From assembly GCA_044370695.1 (NCBI GenBank), contig JBILVB010000122.1, positions 1 through 11,731 on the forward strand: 11,731 bases of DNA, written 5' to 3'. The translations under genes were made by a program, and so were the position numbers. Source of the stretch: JBEIFW01 sp044370695. Lineage in GTDB: Bacteria > Actinomycetota > Acidimicrobiia > Acidimicrobiales > Ilumatobacteraceae. Below, piece by piece: positions 1 through 6,406 of the stretch (within the stretch, counting starts at the first letter, position 1; each line of letters starts with the position of its first letter). Below the pieces are notes generated by a model that saw only the letters and a program-made list of their open reading frames with translations, was not told where the DNA came from and did no database searches.

Positions 1-1
1 G

Positions 2-361
2 GCCGCCCGTGCGGCGGCCGTCGACCCCAGCGTCGTGTTCGTCTACCAGGGCACCCCGCAGCAGGGTGCCGAGTGGTTCGCCGGCCTGCCCGAATCGATG
101 CGAGCGATCGCTGACGCCGACAAGGTGTTGTATCAGGCCTTCGACGTCGAGCGGGGCGGCCTGGGCGCCATGTTCGGACCGGGCGCCATCGCCTGCGGGC
201 TTCGTGCGTCCCGCAAGGGCCACCGGATCGGCCGCAAGGTGGGCGACCCGTGGACGCTGCCGCTCGCGGTCGCCGTCCGCGGCGGGGCCGTCGTGTGGGA
301 GCACCGTGGCCGTCACGCCGGCGACCACCCCGACGCCGCGACCCTTCTGGCGCAAGCATGA
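2..361 (+). CDS. Peroxiredoxin-like (AhpC/TSA-type) protein, C-terminal part, cut by window edge
   Basis: The frame is open from base 2, so the true start lies outside the window; 119 residues remain. The visible part matches the C-terminal half of the peroxiredoxin-like/SelL-related redoxin family: a strand reading VVFVYQGTPQQGAEWF, then DADKVLYQAFDVERG, a GHRIGRKVGDPWTLP stretch and a final strand AVVWEHRGRHAGDHPD. Known members are thioredoxin-fold proteins thought to reduce peroxides or disulfides in the cytoplasm. The active-site cysteine region would be N-terminal and is not visible; the only Cys seen lies in GAIACGL. The TGA stop overlaps the ATG of the next gene as ATGA, so translation is probably coupled and this gene belongs to the operon that follows. 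An in-frame GTG at 35 exists, but a start there would remove conserved fold elements, so I prefer a truncated reading. Family assignment is fairly sure; substrate is unknown. Confidence 0.75.
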   Translation, partial: AARAAAVDPSVVFVYQGTPQQGAEWFAGLPESMRAIADADKVLYQAFDVERGGLGAMFGPGAIACGLRASRKGHRIGRKVGDPWTLPLAVAVRGGAVVWEHRGRHAGDHPDAATLLAQA

Positions 362-1089
362 CGATCACCGTCGTCGCCGTGCACGGCAACGGGGGCGGAG
401 CCCACCGGTTCGCCCGCCTGCGCCCCTGGCTTCCCGACGACGTCGAGTTGGTCGCCGTAACCCTGCCGGGGTTCGCCGACCGGCCCGACGATCCCTCCTG
501 CCGCACGATGGCCGGGCTCGGCGCCGCCCTCGGGCGGGAGGTCGAACGTGTCGAGCGACCCGTCGTGCTCGGTCACGGCATCGGCGGATCGTTCGCCCTC
601 GAGCTCGCCCAGCACCGGCCCGAGTTGTTCGGGGCGCTCGTCGTCCATGCCCCCGTCGGCGCCCGGCTCGACCACCGGCTGTTCCCGCGTCTGATGCGCC
701 TGCCGGGCGCCAAGGCCGCCGTGCAGCGCGCCATCGCCTCGCCGACGCTGAGGCCGCTGTGGCGCAGGAACTTCTTCACCGATCCCGTCGACGACACCTA
801 CCTCGCGCAATTCTTCGACGAGTACCGCACCTGCCGGGCGTTCCCCCGGATGTTCGACGTGATCACGGCCGAGTGGTTCGACGCGCTGCGACCCGTGACG
901 CTCCCGTCGGTCATCTGGTGGGGCGCTCGCGACCGAGTTCTCGCCGTCGGACAGGCCGATGCGTTCCGGCGGGTGCTCCCCCGAGCGACGGTCGAGGTCG
1001 TCGCCGACTGGGACCACTTCCCGATGATCGAACGGCCCAAGGAGTACGCCGATGCCCTTGCGGCGCTCGCGCGCCGGCTCACCCGCTGA
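358..1089 (+). CDS. Alpha/beta-hydrolase-fold protein lacking the nucleophile serine
   Basis: This 243-residue protein has the single-domain alpha/beta-hydrolase layout. An oxyanion-type loop VHGNGGG lies at residues 9-14, the nucleophile elbow at 72-76, a cap region at about 100-180, a candidate acid Asp192 in WWGARDR, and the candidate catalytic His220 in WDHFP. The elbow reads G-H-G-I-G-G where active family members read G-H-S-x-G-G, so the nucleophile position (residue 74, bases 577-579) is Gly. Classical Ser-ester hydrolysis is therefore unlikely. It may be a non-catalytic binding protein, or may use the fold without a covalent intermediate (inference). There is no signal peptide or membrane segment, so it is probably cytoplasmic. 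The ATG overlaps the upstream stop by four bases (ATGA), and its 3' end overlaps the next gene by 38 bp. An upstream extension in this frame runs inside the previous gene and looks non-coding, which supports the ATG at 358. Confidence 0.85.
   Translation: MTITVVAVHGNGGGAHRFARLRPWLPDDVELVAVTLPGFADRPDDPSCRTMAGLGAALGREVERVERPVVLGHGIGGSFALELAQHRPELFGALVVHAPVGARLDHRLFPRLMRLPGAKAAVQRAIASPTLRPLWRRNFFTDPVDDTYLAQFFDEYRTCRAFPRMFDVITAEWFDALRPVTLPSVIWWGARDRVLAVGQADAFRRVLPRATVEVVADWDHFPMIERPKEYADALAALARRLTR
1039..1044 (+). promoter_or_regulatory. Shine-Dalgarno AAGGAG for the PEP-utilising gene
   Basis: AAGGAG stands 7 nt before the ATG at 1052, inside the 3' end of the hydrolase gene. It decides the start in favour of 1052 over an in-frame GTG at 1100, even though this makes a 38-bp overlap with the upstream gene. 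Confidence 0.65.
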
Positions 1090-3202
1090 CGGCATCGTCG
1101 TGCTCGGCAGCGGCCGGGCCCGCACGATCGGCATCGGACCCAAGGCGGCGCTCCTCGACCGGCTCGGCGCCGCCGGCCTTCCCGTACCGGCCGGCGTCGT
1201 GCTCGTCGAGGGCGCACCGGCGGCGCGCCTGCGCGGGAACCTGCCCCCCGGCTCGCTCGCGGTTCGCAGCGCCTTCTCGGCCGAGGACGCCGCCACGTCG
1301 AGCCTGGCCGGGCACTTCCGCAGCGAACTGCGCGTCGCTCCCGGCGACGTCGAGGCCGCCGTCGCCCGGGTCCGGGCCTCGGCGGGCACGGTGGCCACCC
1401 GGCGTGACGTGCTCGTGATGCAGCTCGTGGAGGCCCGCCAGGCCGGGGTCGCGTTCACCGGCCCCGACCGGTACGACGACGTCGTCAACGTCACCGACGG
1501 CACGGCGGAACGGCTCGTGGCCGGCGAGACGACGGGACGGCGCGTCACGTTGGGCTGGTGGGACGACGTGCGGTCCGAAGGCTCCTGGGCGCCCCGGTTG
1601 CAGCGCCTGCTCGCCGCCGTGCGCCGTGAGCTCGGACCCGGGCCCGACCGGCGGGGCTGGGACGTCGAATGGGCCGACGACGGCCGAACCTGCTGGCTCG
1701 TCCAGGTCCGGCCGATCACCGCCGCCCTGCCCGACCCCGACCGGTACACGATCGCCAACCACGCCGAGATCCTCCCGGTGCTGCCCTCCACCTTCATGAC
1801 GAGCCTCATCGCGTCGTGCGACGCCGAGTTGTGGGCGTGGTACCGGCGGCTCGATCCCGGTCTGCCCTCCGGCCGGCGGTTGATCGCCTCCGTCGGCGGT
1901 CGACCGGTGCTCAACCTGTCGCTGCTCGAAGACCTGTTGCGACGCTTCGGTCTTCCCACCCGCCTGGTGGCCCAGAGCTTCGGCGGGGACGCCGTCGCCG
2001 ACCGTCCGGGCCGCCCGGCGCGCCTCGTGCGGGCAACACCCGCGCTGGCCCGCTACGCCCGCGCGCAGGCGCTGGCCGTCGCCACGAGCCGGGCCCGGCG
2101 GCGACGGCTCGCCGCCATCGGCACCGACCTGGCACCGAACGCGCCCTTGACCGACGCGCTCGTGGCGGCGAGAGCCGCCTACGTCGGGTTGGTCACCGGG
2201 ATGTTCCCCCTTTCGGCCGCCGTCGGCGGCCCGGTCGCTGCGCTGCGCCGAGCCGGCACCCTCGCCGAGCACGCGTCCCGGCACCGCAGCGTCACCTCGG
2301 AACTGGCCGACGCGCTGGCCCGGGCGACCGACCGCGACGGTCTCGACGCCTTCCTGGCCCGCTTCGGCCACCGCGGGGTCTACGAGAGCGACCTGGCCCG
2401 GCCCCGCTTCGCCGAGGCGCCCCCGGCCCTCGACGCCCGCCGGTCCGGCCACCGGGTGGCACCACCACCACGGACGTTCGCCGGCGCGCTCACCCGGCCG
2501 CTGTGGTGGTTGGCCCGCCCGGCCCTCGACGCGCGCGAGGCCCTGCGCGACGACGCCATGCGCGGCTTCGCCTGCGTGCGGGCCGCCCTGCTCGCCGGCG
2601 CAGTGCGCGCGACGGCCGACGGGCGCCTGCCGAGCGCGGCAGACCTGTGGCTGTGCACGGTGGAGGAGGTGGCGGCCCTCGAGGCGGGCTGGCGCCTCGA
2701 GGCGGCCGAGGCCGACCGTCGTCGCGCCGAGCGCGCTGCGCTGGCGGCGCTCACCCTGCCGACGCTCGTCGGTGCCGACGACGACCCGGCCGCCTGGGCG
2801 GCCGGGTCGCACGACGCCGGGGGACATCGGGCCGGCGGCGACGGGGTCGGTGACGACCTGGGCCGGGGTCTCAGCCTGGTCCGGGGCACGGTCAGCGGGC
2901 GCGCCTGGGTGCTCGACGAACCGGCCACCGGGCCGGCGCCGTTCGACGGCCCGGCCGTGCTGGTGGCCCGATCGGTCGACGCCGGCTGGGTCGCCACCTT
3001 CGCCCGGGTCGCCGCCGCCGCCGTCGAGACCGGGGGCGATCTGTCCCACGGGTCGATCCTGTTGCGAGAGCAGGGGATCCCCTCGATCACGAACGCCGCC
3101 GGCGTCACCCGCCGGGTGCGCACCGGCGATCACGTCACCCTGGACGCCGGGCGCGGTGTCCTCGTCTCCCGGGAGGCCGCCCATGCCCCGCTCGCTCGCT
3201 GA
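1052..3202 (+). CDS. PEP-synthase / rifampicin-phosphotransferase-like protein (ATP-grasp plus phosphohistidine domains)
   Basis: This 716-residue protein shows the three-part layout of PEP-utilising enzymes. Residues about 14-222 resemble the PEP/pyruvate-binding ATP-grasp domain: LAVRSAFSAEDAATSSLAG (69-87), AGVAFTGPD (131-139) and the closing DVEWADDG...VQVRPIT. Residues about 230-560 resemble the middle domain of rifampicin phosphotransferase, with LPVLPSTFMTSLI (241-253) and FGHRGVYESDLARPRF (438-453). Residues about 606-706 form the swivelling phosphohistidine domain, with GGDLSHGSILLREQGIPSI around His666. Known relatives use ATP to phosphorylate that His, then pass the phosphate to pyruvate or a drug hydroxyl, giving AMP and Pi. 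The ATP-grasp part is about 200 residues, shorter than the usual roughly 300, and the usual GLGE-type loop reads GTAE. A Gly/Asp-rich linker spans about 573-605. The acceptor is unknown, and nothing indicates drug resistance. It overlaps both neighbours, so it is co-translated with them. Confidence 0.85.
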   Translation: MPLRRSRAGSPADGIVVLGSGRARTIGIGPKAALLDRLGAAGLPVPAGVVLVEGAPAARLRGNLPPGSLAVRSAFSAEDAATSSLAGHFRSELRVAPGDVEAAVARVRASAGTVATRRDVLVMQLVEARQAGVAFTGPDRYDDVVNVTDGTAERLVAGETTGRRVTLGWWDDVRSEGSWAPRLQRLLAAVRRELGPGPDRRGWDVEWADDGRTCWLVQVRPITAALPDPDRYTIANHAEILPVLPSTFMTSLIASCDAELWAWYRRLDPGLPSGRRLIASVGGRPVLNLSLLEDLLRRFGLPTRLVAQSFGGDAVADRPGRPARLVRATPALARYARAQALAVATSRARRRRLAAIGTDLAPNAPLTDALVAARAAYVGLVTGMFPLSAAVGGPVAALRRAGTLAEHASRHRSVTSELADALARATDRDGLDAFLARFGHRGVYESDLARPRFAEAPPALDARRSGHRVAPPPRTFAGALTRPLWWLARPALDAREALRDDAMRGFACVRAALLAGAVRATADGRLPSAADLWLCTVEEVAALEAGWRLEAAEADRRRAERAALAALTLPTLVGADDDPAAWAAGSHDAGGHRAGGDGVGDDLGRGLSLVRGTVSGRAWVLDEPATGPAPFDGPAVLVARSVDAGWVATFARVAAAAVETGGDLSHGSILLREQGIPSITNAAGVTRRVRTGDHVTLDAGRGVLVSREAAHAPLAR
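3171..3176 (+). promoter_or_regulatory. Shine-Dalgarno GGGAGG for the SDR gene
   Basis: GGGAGG lies 6 nt before the ATG at 3183, inside the end of the preceding gene. It supports 3183 as the SDR start; the same frame is open much further upstream but shows no SDR-like sequence there. Confidence 0.6.
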
Positions 3203-3869
3203 TGCCGTCGTCGCCGTGATCGGCGCCAGCGGCGGGCTCGGCAGCCCCGTGTCCCGGCTCCTGGCCGACCGGGGCGCGCACTTGGTTCTCGCCGGCCGCC
3301 ACCCGGACCGGCTGCGCGCACTCGGATCGGCCGGTGCGGTCACCGTCGCCGCCGATCTGCGCGATGCCCGGGCCGGCGACCGCGTCGTCGAGGCCGCGCT
3401 CGAGGCCCACGGTCGTCTCGACGGGGTGATCAATTGCGCCGGGGTCGTCGCGTTCGGGAGCCTGGCCGACACCGACGACGTGATCGTCGAGGAGCTCTTC
3501 TTGACCAACGTGCTCGGCCCGCTGTGGCTCGCCCGGCGGGTCGCGCCTGCGCTGGCGGCGACGAAGGGCTTCCTCGCCAACGTCAGCGCCGTCGTCGCCG
3601 AGTCACCGCTGCCCGGCATGGCCGCCTACTCGGCCTCGAAAGCGGCATTGACGGCCGCCGACCGCGCGCTGGCCCGCGAACTGCGCCGCGACGGCATCAC
3701 CGTCGTCGACCTTCGCCCGCCGCACACCGAGACCGGGCTCGCGACGCGACCCCTCAGCGGGCAGGCCCCTCGGCTGCCCGTCGGGCTCACCCCGGATGCG
3801 GTGGCAAGCCGAATCGTCGCCGCCGTCGAGGCCGGCGAGACCGACGTGCCTGCGAGCGCGTTCGGATGA
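3183..3869 (+). CDS. Short-chain dehydrogenase/reductase (SDR), NADP(H)-type
   Basis: This 228-residue protein is a complete classical SDR, a soluble Rossmann-fold oxidoreductase acting on alcohol or carbonyl groups. The nucleotide-binding motif GASGGLG is at residues 14-20. Arg39 in AGRH after the second strand points to NADP(H) rather than NAD(H). NCAG is at 84-87 and the structural Asn109 sits in LTNVLG. The catalytic triad is Ser135 (NVSAVV), Tyr149 and Lys153 (YSASK), followed by the RPPHTETG loop at 178-185. All key residues are present, so the enzyme should be active, but the substrate cannot be read from sequence. The start at 3183 overlaps the upstream gene by 20 bp, and its TGA overlaps the ATG of the photolyase-like gene as ATGA. 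It is thus the fourth gene of a tightly coupled operon and probably acts in the same pathway. Confidence 0.92.
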   Translation: MPRSLADAVVAVIGASGGLGSPVSRLLADRGAHLVLAGRHPDRLRALGSAGAVTVAADLRDARAGDRVVEAALEAHGRLDGVINCAGVVAFGSLADTDDVIVEELFLTNVLGPLWLARRVAPALAATKGFLANVSAVVAESPLPGMAAYSASKAALTAADRALARELRRDGITVVDLRPPHTETGLATRPLSGQAPRLPVGLTPDAVASRIVAAVEAGETDVPASAFG

Positions 3870-5089
3870 CCCTCCTGCCGGCACCGGCGCCGACGGAGGT
3901 GGCCGGCTGGGTCGACCGCCACCTCGGTCACCTCGTGGGCGGCGCAGTGCGGTCGTCACCCCGCTTCCGGGGCGGCCAGGCGGCGGCCGACGCCGCCCTC
4001 GCCGCGTTCGACGTGACCGGCTACGCCGCTCGCCGCAACGAGGTGTGGCCGCTCGAGCGCCGTGGCGCGTCCGCTCTGTCGCCGTGGATCCGCCACGGGC
4101 TGCTGACGCTGCCCGACGTGTGGGACGCCGTCGCCGGCGGACCGGCACGGGACGTCGCCAAGTTCCGCGACGAGTTGCTGTGGCAGGAGTTCGCGCGGCA
4201 CTGGTACGCCCGCCTGGGTCCGGCCACCCGGCGAGCACAGCGCGCCGAACCCCACCGAGACCCGGACGCTCCCGACGACCCGTGGGCCGGCGACCTGGCC
4301 TGCGTGCGCACCGTCGTCGAGGAGCTCGAGCGCGACGGCTGGCTCGTCAACCAGACCCGGATGTGGCTCGCCTCCCACTGGACGGTGCGCGCCGGCGCGC
4401 CTTGGACCGTGGGCGAGGACCGCTTCTTCCGGCACCTCCTCGACGGCTCACGGGCGGCCAACCGACTCGGTTGGCAGTGGACCGGAGGCGCCATGACGAA
4501 CGAGCCCTACGGGTTCAGCCGCTGGCAGGTGACCAAGCGAGCCCCGGGTCTGTGCCGCACCTGCCCCCGTGCCGGCGACTGCCCGATCGAGGACTGGCCG
4601 ACGCCGGTCGACCCGACGAGCCACGGAGCGCCCGACCCCCGGCTGCGGCACGATCCCGACCCGACGGCGAGCGCCGGCCCCCGGGCGGTGGAGCGCACCG
4701 GCACGGCCTCACCCGACGCCGTATGGCTGACCGCCGAGTCGATCGGCAGCCGGGATCCGGCCGCTGCCGCGCACCCCGACCTACCGGTCGCGTTCGTGTT
4801 CGACGAACCGCTGCTGGCCCGGCTCCGCCTCGCCGGACCCCGGCTGGTGTTCCTCGCCGAGTGCGTGGCCGCCCTCGCCGCCGAACGATCCGTCGAGATC
4901 CACCTCGGCGACCCCGTCGACGTGCTGGCCGGCCGGCGGTTGGCGGCCACGTTCGCCCCCGTCCCGGGGTGGCGGGCGCGCGCCGCCCGCCTCGACGTCG
5001 TCGAGCGCCATCCGTGGCCGTGGCTGCGCCGGCCCGGGTCCGGGCCGGTCAGTTCGTTCTCCGCCTGGCGGGGCGACCGGCGCCGCTGA
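3866..5089 (+). CDS. Photolyase/cryptochrome homologue with permuted domain order and Fe-S-type cysteines
   Basis: This 407-residue protein begins where the interdomain linker of a normal photolyase would lie. Residues about 30-225 match the FAD-binding helical domain: LSPWIRHGLLTLPDVW (71-86), a FRDELLWQEFARHWY segment, VNQTRMWLASHW (161-172) and DGSRAANRLGWQWTGG (193-208). Asn199 aligns with E. coli PhrB Asn378; Trp180 and Trp203 align with electron-chain Trp359 and Trp382. Cys146, 230, 233 and 239 are placed like the [4Fe-4S] ligands of FeS-type bacterial photolyases. After a Pro/Asp-rich linker (246-282), residues 283-400 resemble the alpha/beta domain that is normally N-terminal: VWLTAESIGSRDPAAA, LPVAFVFDEPLL, RLVFLAECVAALAAE, EIHLGDPVDVL, and a final SFSAWR like the classical pre-linker. 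DNA repair versus light sensing or another flavin role is undecided. It is the last gene of the operon (ATGA overlap with the SDR). Confidence 0.82.
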   Translation: MTLLPAPAPTEVAGWVDRHLGHLVGGAVRSSPRFRGGQAAADAALAAFDVTGYAARRNEVWPLERRGASALSPWIRHGLLTLPDVWDAVAGGPARDVAKFRDELLWQEFARHWYARLGPATRRAQRAEPHRDPDAPDDPWAGDLACVRTVVEELERDGWLVNQTRMWLASHWTVRAGAPWTVGEDRFFRHLLDGSRAANRLGWQWTGGAMTNEPYGFSRWQVTKRAPGLCRTCPRAGDCPIEDWPTPVDPTSHGAPDPRLRHDPDPTASAGPRAVERTGTASPDAVWLTAESIGSRDPAAAAHPDLPVAFVFDEPLLARLRLAGPRLVFLAECVAALAAERSVEIHLGDPVDVLAGRRLAATFAPVPGWRARAARLDVVERHPWPWLRRPGSGPVSSFSAWRGDRRR

Positions 5090-5112
5090 GCGGGCGGCCG
5101 CCGGCTTCACGG
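5090..5112. other. Short convergent gap with GC-rich palindrome
   Basis: This is the 23-bp gap between the stops of the photolyase-like gene (+) and the CoA-transferase gene (-). It holds the 10-bp palindrome GGCGGCCGCC (5093-5102). A short hairpin CCGC-TGA-GCGG overlaps the photolyase stop. No T-run follows on either strand, so any terminator role is a guess. Confidence 0.3.
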
Positions 5113-6333
5113 CTACAGCGTGGCGATCACGCCGTCGGCGGCGAGGGCGTCGAGATCGGACTCCGACAGACCCAGCGCCCCGAGCACGGCCCGGGTGTCG
5201 GACCCCACCCGGCCGATCGAACTCACCTGCTCGGCCGGCGTGGTCTCGAAGCGCCACATCGGTGCCGGCTGACGCACCGTACCGATCGGGGTGCCGGTGT
5301 CCTGCTCGCTGATCAGCCCGAGGTGCTGGACCTGCGGGTCGTTGTGGATCTCGGTACGGCGCACGACCGGACCGGCGGCGACGTCGTTCTCCCGGAAGCG
5401 GGCCAGGAGCTCCTCGGTGCTGAACCGGGCCGCCGCTTCGTCCATCTCCGCCTTGAACGCCGGGAAGTTGAGCATGCGGTTCAGGCCTTGGAGCCGCTCG
5501 TCGACCACCCACTCCGGGCGGTCGAGCGCGATGGCGAACCCGTCGTAGGGAGGGAGCAACGGGCTGCAGGCAACCTCGCCGCCGTCGGCGGTGCGCAGCA
5601 CCACGAGCCCGGCGGCCGGCATCAACAGCATGTGCGGCGGGAACAGCGACGGCGGGATCGCCGGCGACACCTCGGACAGCAGCGCCATCGCGTCGGGCCA
5701 GTGGAAGTGCATGCCCACACCGAGCATCGGCACCTCGACCCGCTGCCCCCGTCCCGTGCGCTCGCGCACGTACAGCGCCGCCAGGACGCCCTGGACCGCC
5801 GCCTGCGCCGAGGTCTTGTCGACGAGCACCTGGCTGATCAGCGACGCCTGGCCCGTCGTGACGTCCCGCTGGTAGTCGACCATGCCGCTGCGGGCCTGGA
5901 TCACATAGTCGTACACGGGCTGACCCGCATCCGGGCCGGTCGAACCGAGCCCGGTGATCTCCGCGTAGATCAACCGGGGGTTGCGCGCCGTGAGGTCTTC
6001 GTACCGCAGGCCGATGCGGTCGGGCTTGCCCGGGCGGATGTTGTGCAGGAACACGTCGGCCGACGCCACGAGGTCGGCGAGCAGGCCGGCACCGCGCTCG
6101 GTCGACGCGTCGATCGACACGAACCGCTTGCCCTTGTTCAACGAGTAGAAGACCGGGCTCACCTGGTACGGGTCGGTGCCCCCGATGTTGCGGATCAGGT
6201 CGGGCTTGCCCGCACTCTCGACCTTGATCACCTCGGCGCCCAGTTCGGCCAGGATCATCCCGGCGAACGGGCCCGAGTAGATGCTGGTGACCTCGACGAC
6301 GCGGATTCCCGCCAACGGCGCATCGCTGCTCAT
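5113..6333 (-). CDS. Class III (CaiB/BaiF family) CoA-transferase
   Basis: This 406-residue protein has the usual length of family III CoA-transferases, which swap CoA between an acyl-CoA and a carboxylic acid in the cytoplasm through a covalent aspartyl intermediate. The N-terminus PLAGIRVVEVTSIYSGPFAG leads into AELGAEVIKVE (29-39). A segment SLNKGKRFVSID (64-75) and NIRPGKPDRIGLRYEDL (98-114) follow. Asp172 in LVDKTSAQ, just before the ALYVRERTGRGQRVEV segment, is at the catalytic Asp position. The C-terminal FRENDVAAGPV and NDPQVQHLGL motifs are also typical. The substrate cannot be assigned; alpha-methylacyl-CoA racemase and formyl-CoA, carnitine-CoA and bile-acid-CoA transferases share this fold. 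It is alone on its strand, converging on the photolyase operon and diverging from lysC, so it is probably monocistronic. The start ATG follows GAGGAA with almost no spacer, and a -10-like TAACCT lies 6 nt upstream. Confidence 0.92.
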   Translation of the reverse strand: MSSDAPLAGIRVVEVTSIYSGPFAGMILAELGAEVIKVESAGKPDLIRNIGGTDPYQVSPVFYSLNKGKRFVSIDASTERGAGLLADLVASADVFLHNIRPGKPDRIGLRYEDLTARNPRLIYAEITGLGSTGPDAGQPVYDYVIQARSGMVDYQRDVTTGQASLISQVLVDKTSAQAAVQGVLAALYVRERTGRGQRVEVPMLGVGMHFHWPDAMALLSEVSPAIPPSLFPPHMLLMPAAGLVVLRTADGGEVACSPLLPPYDGFAIALDRPEWVVDERLQGLNRMLNFPAFKAEMDEAAARFSTEELLARFRENDVAAGPVVRRTEIHNDPQVQHLGLISEQDTGTPIGTVRQPAPMWRFETTPAEQVSSIGRVGSDTRAVLGALGLSESDLDALAADGVIATL

Positions 6334-6339
6334 TTCCTC

Positions 6340-6345
6340 AGGTTA
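6340..6345 (-). promoter_or_regulatory. Candidate -10 element TAACCT for the CoA-transferase gene
   Basis: Read on the minus strand, TAACCT fits TANNNT and ends 6 nt before the ATG at 6333. Transcription would then start at or next to the start codon. No clear -35 is seen. It shares the 73-bp divergent region with the lysC promoter. Confidence 0.4.
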
Positions 6346-6391
6346 CGGGCCGTATCGGACGCGCGTCGGGTCGTGGACGGAACCTCACCGC

Positions 6392-6397
6392 TAGCAT
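6392..6397 (+). promoter_or_regulatory. Candidate -10 element TAGCAT for lysC (leaderless start)
   Basis: TAGCAT fits the actinobacterial -10 pattern TANNNT and ends 9 nt before the GTG at 6407, with no Shine-Dalgarno sequence in between. That spacing puts the transcription start at or next to the start codon. The asd gene has the same hexamer type at the same spacing. Confidence 0.5.
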
Positions 6398-6406
6398 CGT
6401 GCGCCC

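Noticed and set aside
2677..2702. 10-bp inverted repeat CCTCGAGGCG / CGCCTCGAGG with a 6-nt loop
   Set aside because: It falls in a Leu-Glu-Ala helix where the same codons (CTC GAG GCG) recur, so codon bias explains it.
1052..3202. Rifampicin-resistance phosphotransferase (rph)
   Set aside because: Domain order and the middle motif are similar, but the protein is shorter, has an altered ATP-grasp loop, and sits in an unrelated operon. Nothing visible supports drug binding.
1079..3619. Long open frame on the minus strand opposite the PEP-utilising and SDR genes
   Set aside because: It is antisense to two well-supported genes; the product is Gly/Ala/Arg-rich with no recognisable domain or credible start.
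4712..5089. C-terminal part of the photolyase-like protein as a separate gene
   Set aside because: The frame is continuous from 3866 with no stop, no start with a ribosome site near 4712, and uniform base composition. A two-domain fusion is simpler.
5113..6333. Naming the CoA-transferase frc, caiB or mcr
   Set aside because: Only family-level motifs are visible; no neighbour such as an oxalyl-CoA decarboxylase or carnitine gene fixes the substrate.
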